From Actinomycetes bacterium (lineage in GTDB: Bacteria > Actinomycetota > Actinomycetes > Actinomycetales > Microbacteriaceae), in the NCBI GenBank assembly GCA_023451265.1, contig JAEYAG010000209.1, positions 1-16,143 on the forward strand: 16,143 nt of DNA, given 5' to 3'. The notes under the pieces are model-generated. The model was not told the DNA's origin and did no database searches. It saw only the letters and a list, made by a program, of their open reading frames with translations. Positions within the stretch are counted from its first letter, which is position 1. The number at the start of each line of letters is the position of its first letter. This document shows, piece by piece, positions 11,059-16,143 of this stretch. Both the position numbers and the translations under genes were made by a program.

Positions 11059-12522
11059 ATGGGCATCGATGCACCGGTCCTGCGCGGGGGCAGGCTCTCG
11101 CGCGCGACCATCTCGACCTATGCCGTCGGCTCCATCGGCACCGGCGGGTTCGCGACCCTGCCCGGCCTCGTCCTCACCTACTACCTGACGGACAGCCTCG
11201 GCGTCGCCGCCCTCATGGCCGGCGTCATCGTGACCGTCGCGAAGGTCTGGGACGTCGTCATCGACCCCGTCGTCGGCGCGCTGTCCGACGCCGACCTCGC
11301 CCGGCACGGCTCTCGCCGGCGCCTCATGCTCGTCGGCGCGATCAGCCTGCCGGTGCTCTTCGCCCTCACCTTCGCGGTGCCGCCCGCCCTCGCCCCGGCC
11401 GCCGGCGCCGTCTGGGTGCTCGTGGCGTTCGTCCTCACCGCCACGGCGTTCAGCCTGTTCCAGGTGCCCTACATCGCCTTGCCGGCCGAGCTCACCGACC
11501 GCTACGACGAGCGCACCCGGCTGCTCACCTGGCGCGTCGTGGTGCTGACCTTCGCCATCCTGCTGTTCGGCCCGGGCGGCCCGCTCCTGCGCAAGGCGAC
11601 CGGCGACCCGACGACCGGATACCTGCTGATGGGCGTCGTCGCGGGCGTCACGATCGGGCTCGGGATGCTGGTGGCCACCGCCGTCGCCCGGCGCGGGCTC
11701 CGTGCCCGCTCCGCGATGGCCGCAGCCGGCACGAGCGCCGCCGAGCAGGCGGGTCTGGTCGCGGACAGCGTCGGCGACACCCCGGTGCACCCGATCGGGC
11801 GCGATGCCTCGACGCCGGGTGGCGGCATCCGAGACAACTTCCGCGCCGCCTTCGAGACCCTCCGCCGCAGCCAGCCCTTCCGCGCGCTGCTGCTGACCTT
11901 CGTCCTGCAGGCGCTCGCCACCGGTCTCATGCTCGCCGGGGCGCAGTATCTGGCGACGTGGGTGCTGCGCAGCGAGGATGCCGTCACGCTGCTGTTCGTG
12001 GCCCTCATCGCCCCCGCGCTCGTGGCCGCACCGGCGTGGGGCGTGCTCGCGCGCCGTGCCGGAAAGGAGCGGGCGTTCGCGCTGGCGAGCGTGGTCTTCC
12101 TGCTCGCGGCGCTGTCGACGGTGCTGGCGCTGTGGGCGCCGGGGATGTGGCTGTACGCATCGGTCGCCGTCGCCGGCATCGCATACGCGGGCATGCAGTC
12201 GCTGCCGATGGCGATGCTGCCCGATGTCATCAGCCACGACGCCCGCCTGCACGGGCCGGGGCGGGCGGGCGCGTTCGGCGGGGTGTGGACGGCGGGCGAG
12301 ACGACCGGGTTCGCGCTCGGCGCGACCGTGCTGGCCGTCGTGCTGGCCGCCTCCGGCTACATCGAGCGGACCGCGGGCGAGAGCGTCACGCAGCCGGATG
12401 CCGCGGTCGCCGGCATCGTGCTGAGCTTCAGCGTGCTGCCGGCCGCCCTCGTGCTGCTGAGCCTCATCCCGCTCGCCCGGTACCGGCTGCGGCGCGACGA
12501 CATCGAGTCGCACGCCGGCTGA
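11059..12522 (+). CDS. GPH-family (MelB-like) sugar-cation symporter
   Basis: A 487-aa membrane protein of the glycoside-pentoside-hexuronide:cation symporter group (MFS_2, PF13347). Diagnostic stretches are KVWDVVIDPVVGALSD (about 62-77, the MelB cation-site region) followed by RRR, FQVPYIALPAELTDRYDERT (about 135-155), and in the second half GMQSLPMAMLPDVI and GAFGGVWTAGETTGFALG. Around 12 hydrophobic segments are seen, with a long hydrophilic central loop near residues 215-260. Likely import of a glycoside or related polyol with H+ or Na+. The substrate is not evident. It is followed after 66 bases by the ALDH-GMC pair. Confidence 0.9.
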   Translation: MGIDAPVLRGGRLSRATISTYAVGSIGTGGFATLPGLVLTYYLTDSLGVAALMAGVIVTVAKVWDVVIDPVVGALSDADLARHGSRRRLMLVGAISLPVLFALTFAVPPALAPAAGAVWVLVAFVLTATAFSLFQVPYIALPAELTDRYDERTRLLTWRVVVLTFAILLFGPGGPLLRKATGDPTTGYLLMGVVAGVTIGLGMLVATAVARRGLRARSAMAAAGTSAAEQAGLVADSVGDTPVHPIGRDASTPGGGIRDNFRAAFETLRRSQPFRALLLTFVLQALATGLMLAGAQYLATWVLRSEDAVTLLFVALIAPALVAAPAWGVLARRAGKERAFALASVVFLLAALSTVLALWAPGMWLYASVAVAGIAYAGMQSLPMAMLPDVISHDARLHGPGRAGAFGGVWTAGETTGFALGATVLAVVLAASGYIERTAGESVTQPDAAVAGIVLSFSVLPAALVLLSLIPLARYRLRRDDIESHAG

Positions 12523-12540
12523 GACGGCGTGCCGCAGACG

Positions 12541-12583
12541 TAGACTGAGCGCGCCGGCAGCGGCGCGAGCGGAATCGAAGGAG
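12541..12583 (+). promoter_or_regulatory. Promoter, hairpin and ribosome binding site of the ALDH-GMC unit
   Basis: TAGACT (12541-12546) is a -10 match. GCGCCG-GCAG-CGGCGC (12551-12566) is a perfect six-pair hairpin just after the expected start site, and AAGGAG (12578-12583) sits five bases before GTG 12589, which decides the start. Confidence 0.5.
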
Positions 12584-12588
12584 AGGCC

Positions 12589-14355
12589 GTGGCCACGAGC
12601 GGACACACGACGAAGGCGCCCGACCGGGCGGCGGACGAGGGGCTCGCCGCCGACGTCCGCGCGCCGCTGGACGCCGCGATCACCGACCTGCACACCGGTG
12701 CCCGCGCCTGGAGCCTGCTGAGCCTCGGGCAGCGCCGCACGCTCCTGCGGCGCCTGCGCGTGTCGACCGCGGCGGTCGCCGCCGAATGGGCCGACACCGC
12801 CGCGACCTCCAAGGGGCTCGCGCCGGGGCATCCGCTGCGCGGCGAGGAGTGGCTGTCGGGGCCGTACGCGGCGCTCGTCGCGCTCGACGCGTATGCCGAC
12901 ACGCTCGGCGCCCTCGCGGCGGGCCGCTCGCCGATCGAGAAGGCACGGCACGGCACCGCCCCCGGCGGGCGCACGGTCGTCCACACGTCGCCGCTGACGG
13001 CGACCGACCGGCTGCTGCTGTCGGGCTACTCCACCGAGGTCTGGCTGCAGCCGGGCGTCACGGCCGCCGAGGCGCGACGCACCGCCGGGCTCGGACAGCG
13101 CGAGCCCGCCGCCTCCGGCGGCGTGGGCCTCGTGCTCGGGGCCGGCAACATCACCTCGATCCCGTACCTCGACGTGCTGTACGAGCTGGTCGCCTTCAAC
13201 CGCGTGTCGATCCTCAAGGTGAACCCGACGCAGGACGCGATGGTGCCGGTCTTCGAGCGGGCGCTCGCGCCGCTGATCGAGCCGGGGTTCCTGCGCATCG
13301 TCCGCGGCGACGGCGACGTCGGCGCGTATCTCACCCAGCATCCGTCGATCTCGCACGTGCACATCACCGGCTCGGATGCCACCTTCCGCGCGATCATCTG
13401 GGGCACCGGGTCCGCCGCGAAGCGCCGGCTGCGGGAGGGGCGGCCGCTGCTGAAGAAGCCGATCTCCGCCGAGCTCGGCGGCGTCTCGCCCATCATCGTC
13501 GTGCCTGGGGCGTGGTCGCGCGCCGACCTGCGCTACCAGGCCGAGCACATCGTGACGATGCGCCTGCACAACAGCGGGCACAACTGCATCGCCGGCCAGG
13601 TCGCGCTGATCTCGGCGGACTGGCCGCAGCGGCGGGAGTTCTTGCACGAGCTGCGCACGGCATACGACCGGGCGCCGTCGCGCCCCGTCTGGTACCCGCA
13701 CAGTCAGAGCAGACTCGACACGGCGCGCGCCTCGTATCCGGATGCCGCGTGGTGCGGCGGCGGGACGCGCGCGCTCGTGGAGACCACCGAGACCGACGCC
13801 GCCGACCTGGAGACCACCGAGTACTTTGCGCCGGTGCTGGGAGTTGTGACCCTGCCGGGCACGGGGCAGGAGTTCCTCGACGCGGCGGTCCACCACGCCA
13901 ACGAGAAGCTCACCGGGACCCTCGGGGCGAACCTTCTGATCGACCCCGTCACGCAGGCCGCCCTCGGCGACGGGGTGGAGCGCGCGATCGCCGACCTGCG
14001 CTACGGCACGGTCGCGGTCAACGCCTGGACGGCCTTCGGGTTCCTCACCCCGACCGCCACGTGGGGCGCCTACCCCGGCGGCACATTGGAACATGCCCCG
14101 AGCGGCATGGGCGTCGTCCACAACGCCTTCCTGCTCGACGGCGTGGAGCGCACGGTGGTCCGCGGTCCCTTCCGACCGTTCCCGCGGTCGGTGTCGTCGA
14201 TGCGGCGCGGGTTCGGCCTGTCGGTGCTGCCGAAGCCGCCGTGGTTCGTCACGTCTCGCACCGGCGCGGCGATGTGCGAGGGGTTCACGCGGTTCCGCAT
14301 CGACGGCGACTGGGCGAAGATGGCGGTCACGCTCGTGAAGGCGTTCGGTGCCTGA
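12589..14355 (+). CDS. Aldehyde dehydrogenase superfamily protein (long form)
   Basis: A 588-aa NAD(P)+-dependent aldehyde dehydrogenase fold. The catalytic set is in place: Asn187 in GAGNITS, Lys210 in SILKVNP (cofactor), the ITGSDATF stretch (259-266), general base Glu295 in AELGG, and nucleophile Cys333 in NSGHNCIAGQ. The usual Gln of the GQxC motif is His331 here. At 588 aa it is longer than typical members (about 480-500), with a longer N-terminal region and an extended C-terminus (RGPFRPFPRSVSSMRRGFG). The GTG start has a good ribosome binding site. Its last eight bases overlap the GMC gene, so the two products probably act in sequence, with the ALDH taking the aldehyde made by the GMC enzyme. 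Confidence 0.9.
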   Translation: MATSGHTTKAPDRAADEGLAADVRAPLDAAITDLHTGARAWSLLSLGQRRTLLRRLRVSTAAVAAEWADTAATSKGLAPGHPLRGEEWLSGPYAALVALDAYADTLGALAAGRSPIEKARHGTAPGGRTVVHTSPLTATDRLLLSGYSTEVWLQPGVTAAEARRTAGLGQREPAASGGVGLVLGAGNITSIPYLDVLYELVAFNRVSILKVNPTQDAMVPVFERALAPLIEPGFLRIVRGDGDVGAYLTQHPSISHVHITGSDATFRAIIWGTGSAAKRRLREGRPLLKKPISAELGGVSPIIVVPGAWSRADLRYQAEHIVTMRLHNSGHNCIAGQVALISADWPQRREFLHELRTAYDRAPSRPVWYPHSQSRLDTARASYPDAAWCGGGTRALVETTETDAADLETTEYFAPVLGVVTLPGTGQEFLDAAVHHANEKLTGTLGANLLIDPVTQAALGDGVERAIADLRYGTVAVNAWTAFGFLTPTATWGAYPGGTLEHAPSGMGVVHNAFLLDGVERTVVRGPFRPFPRSVSSMRRGFGLSVLPKPPWFVTSRTGAAMCEGFTRFRIDGDWAKMAVTLVKAFGA

Positions 14356-16009
14356 TCGCCCCCGCGGCCGGCGCCGAGGCGCGCCGGCGCTCGAGGCCGA
14401 CTACGTCGTCGTCGGCGCGGGGTCGGCGGGAGCCACGCTCGCGGCACGGTTGAGCGAGGATGCCGCGGTCACTGTGATCCTGCTGGAGGCCGGCCCGGTG
14501 GACCGGGCGCTGGAGCTTCACATCCCAGCGGCGTTCTCGAAGCTGTTCCGCGGCCGCTACGACTGGAACTACGACACCGTCCCGCAGCGCGAACTCGAGG
14601 GACGCACCGTCTACTGGCCCCGGGGCCGGACACTCGGCGGATCGTCGTCGCTGAACGCCATGATGTGGGTGCGCGGGTTCGCCGCCGACTACGACGAATG
14701 GGCGACGGTCGCCGGCGACACGTGGTCGTGGCAGGCGCTGGCGCCGTACTTCGCGCGCGTGGAACGCACCCAGGACCCCGCCGACGCCACGCAGGGCGTC
14801 ACCGGCCCGCAGGCCGTCGAGCACCAGCGCGACCCGCGCCCTCACACGGCGGCGTTCCTCGCCGCGGCGCGCGAGCTCCGGCATCCGGTCACCCCCGCCA
14901 ACCTGCCCGCGGGGCAGGGATTCTCCCAGACGATGGTGACGCAGCACCGCGGCGCCCGGGCATCGACGGCCGACGCGTACCTGCGCCCCGCAGCGCGGCG
15001 GCGCAACCTGCGAGTGCTCACCGACGCCCTCGTGCGGCGGGTCACCTTCGCCGACCCCGACACGGGCGAAGGCGCCGAGCCGCGGGCGACCGGGGTGTAC
15101 GTCGACCTCGCGGGCCTCACGCGGCACGTGCGGGCGCGGCGTGAGGTGATCCTGTGCGGCGGGGCGATCAACACCCCGCAGCTGCTCATGCTGAGCGGCA
15201 TCGGCCCCGCGGCGCACCTCGCCGCGCACGGCATCGCGGTGCGGGTCGACGCCCCGTGCGTGGGCGAGAACCTGCAGGATCATCTCGTCGCCGGCCTCGC
15301 GCCCGCCGCCCGCGGCGGCACGCTGTACGGCGCCGAGAAGCCGGCGCAGCTTGCCCGCTACCTGTCGTCGCGGCGGGGCATGCTGACCTCGAACGTCGCC
15401 GAGGCCTACGGGTTCGTGCGCACAGAGGTCGCCGACCGCGTCGGCGCCGCCGCCGGCCTTCCCGACATCGAGATCATCTTCGCAGCGGCTCCGTATGTCG
15501 GCGAGGGTCTCGTGCCGCTCCCCGCGGAGGGCATCACCGTCGGGGCGATCCTGCTGCGGCCGCGCAGCCGCGGCACGATCCGGCTGGCCTCCGCCGATCC
15601 GGCGGAGGCCGCGGTCATCGACCCCGGCTACCTCACCGACCCCGACGGCATCGACGCGGCGACGCTGCGGGCAGGACTCGCGGAATGCGAGCGGCTGATC
15701 GCCACCGACGCCCTTCGGTCCGTCACCACCGGCGGCTGGGTGCAGCCCGCCGGCGGCGAGGACATGACGCCCGAGGAGCGGATCGAGCTGTCGCTGCGGC
15801 GCTACTCCCACACCCTGTACCACCCGGTCGGGACCGCGCGCATGGGAGAGGACGCGGCATCCGTCGTCGACCCCGAGCTGCGCGTACGGGGCGTGGCGGG
15901 GCTGCGGGTCGCCGACGCGTCGGTCATGCCGACGGTCATCCGCGGCCACACCAACGCGCCCGCGATCGTCATCGGCGAGCGCGCGGCCGACCTTCTGCGG
16001 GGTCGCTGA
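14348..16009 (+). CDS. GMC-family FAD alcohol oxidoreductase (choline dehydrogenase-like)
   Basis: A 553-aa glucose-methanol-choline oxidoreductase. The FAD-binding dinucleotide fold is YVVVGAGSAG (19-28), with Glu47 for the ribose. The GMC signature is PRGRTLGGSSSLNAMMWVRG (91-110), and GAINTPQLLMLSGIGP is the second GMC signature. The catalytic His492 (YHPVGTARMG) and Asn536 (GHTNAPAIVIGE) match the His-Asn pair of choline oxidase. It oxidises a primary alcohol to the aldehyde. The GTG start lies in the end of the ALDH gene (overlap GTGCCTGA), indicating translational coupling. The substrate could be choline or another alcohol, and no choline transporter or betI-like regulator is nearby. 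Confidence 0.93.
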   Translation: MPDRPRGRRRGAPALEADYVVVGAGSAGATLAARLSEDAAVTVILLEAGPVDRALELHIPAAFSKLFRGRYDWNYDTVPQRELEGRTVYWPRGRTLGGSSSLNAMMWVRGFAADYDEWATVAGDTWSWQALAPYFARVERTQDPADATQGVTGPQAVEHQRDPRPHTAAFLAAARELRHPVTPANLPAGQGFSQTMVTQHRGARASTADAYLRPAARRRNLRVLTDALVRRVTFADPDTGEGAEPRATGVYVDLAGLTRHVRARREVILCGGAINTPQLLMLSGIGPAAHLAAHGIAVRVDAPCVGENLQDHLVAGLAPAARGGTLYGAEKPAQLARYLSSRRGMLTSNVAEAYGFVRTEVADRVGAAAGLPDIEIIFAAAPYVGEGLVPLPAEGITVGAILLRPRSRGTIRLASADPAEAAVIDPGYLTDPDGIDAATLRAGLAECERLIATDALRSVTTGGWVQPAGGEDMTPEERIELSLRRYSHTLYHPVGTARMGEDAASVVDPELRVRGVAGLRVADASVMPTVIRGHTNAPAIVIGERAADLLRGR

Positions 16010-16017
16010 CGACGTCC

Positions 16018-16068
16018 CGCGGGGGCCCCGGCAGGCGGTGCCTGGCGCACGAAGGCAGCGCCCCCGCG
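16018..16068. terminator. Nested hairpin between convergent genes
   Basis: CGCGGGGGC (16018-16026) pairs perfectly with GCCCCCGCG (16060-16068). Inside it CAGGC-GGT-GCCTG (16032-16044) forms a second hairpin. There is no T run on either strand, so it would be a non-canonical bidirectional terminator, common between convergent genes in high-GC genomes. Confidence 0.5.
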
Positions 16069-16077
16069 GAGCCGGGG

Positions 16078-16143
16078 TCAGCGCGCCCGGCGCTGGCCTC
16101 CGCCGTTGGTACGGACGACCGAGCCGACCATGAGCTTGCCGCC
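16078..16143 (-). CDS. 3' end of an unidentified gene (partial)
   Basis: The last 21 codons of a minus-strand gene that starts outside the window, ending GGKLMVGSVVRTNGG, then GQRRAR-stop. Codons end in G or C throughout except one or two, and a convergent hairpin follows the stop, so it is probably genuine. Too little is visible to assign a family. Confidence 0.5.
   Translation of the reverse strand, partial: GGKLMVGSVVRTNGGGQRRAR

Noticed and set aside
10669..14121. Minus-strand open frame of 1150 codons
   Set aside because: It lies opposite the end of the glycosyltransferase gene, the glutaredoxin, the GPH symporter and ALDH, all with clear motifs. Its product is Arg/Asp/Gly/Glu-rich without domains, the usual shadow of high third-position GC.
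14327..15949. Minus-strand open frame of 540 codons
   Set aside because: Exact antisense of the GMC oxidoreductase, His/Arg/Gly-rich with no recognisable fold.
1..16143. CRISPR arrays, insertion sequences, toxin-antitoxin pairs, biosynthetic core enzymes
   Set aside because: None seen: no regularly spaced repeats, transposase motifs or recognisable toxin/antitoxin pairs on either strand.

Overview
The window reads as chromosomal DNA of a high-GC Gram-positive actinobacterium, most likely Microbacteriaceae (Microbacterium-like). This rests on roughly 70% G+C, near-total G/C at third codon positions, many TAnnnT -10 boxes placed six or seven bases before start codons (leaderless transcription), and characteristic gene types (GPH symporter, YbdK ligase, small Lys/Arg-rich protein, GtrA-fused glycosyltransferase). 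The genus is an inference.

Layout. (1) 45-400: three tRNA genes (Glu-TTC, Asp-GTC, Phe-GAA) with terminators. (2) 401-4360: an accessory-looking stretch next to tRNA-Phe. It has a gene-free segment with repeats, a 65-aa unknown gene plus a YfeX-type DyP peroxidase on the minus strand, a divergent drug-type MFS transporter, and then a scarred zone holding the 3' third of an MFS_3 exporter and fragments of unknown genes. A terminator at 4324-4361 resembles the tRNA-Phe terminator at 19 of 22 loop-and-arm positions, so the stretch may be an old insertion bounded by related sequences. (3) 4427-5549: a PAP2 phosphatase, divergent from a methyltransferase pseudogene that has lost its SAM-binding N-terminal half. 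(4) 5586-6417: a small basic protein and, divergently, a transcription unit consisting of promoter, 57-codon leader ORF ending in Arg-Ala-Gly-Pro-Pro-stop, strong intrinsic terminator, and a DksA/TraR zinc-finger gene. (5) 6412-8051 minus: a YbdK-type carboxylate-amine ligase, a 101-aa unknown gene, and a DUF72 pseudogene reduced to its two ends. (6) 8297-11004 plus: a lipoprotein deacetylase with an InlB-type B-repeat, a GT2-GtrA glycosyltransferase and a glutaredoxin-like protein. (7) 11059-16009 plus: a GPH sugar-cation symporter, then an aldehyde dehydrogenase and a GMC oxidoreductase with overlapping reading frames. (8) 16078-16143: the 3' end of a convergent gene.

The most interesting element is the leader upstream of the DksA/TraR gene. 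The 5' arm of the terminator (6049-6056) can instead pair with either of two segments inside the leader ORF. One of these is the stretch encoding Arg-Ala-Gly of the C-terminal RAGPP, a motif close to the cores of SecM (RAGP) and the RAPP/RAPG arrest peptides. This looks like a translation-sensing attenuator controlling an RNA-polymerase-binding regulator, and I do not know of a description of it.

Functional links elsewhere are modest. The GMC enzyme and ALDH probably oxidise an alcohol to an acid in two steps. The deacetylase and GT2-GtrA protein probably act on cell-envelope glycans. Each of several intergenic regions carries a perfect palindrome at or near a promoter, suggesting local repressor control by regulators encoded elsewhere.
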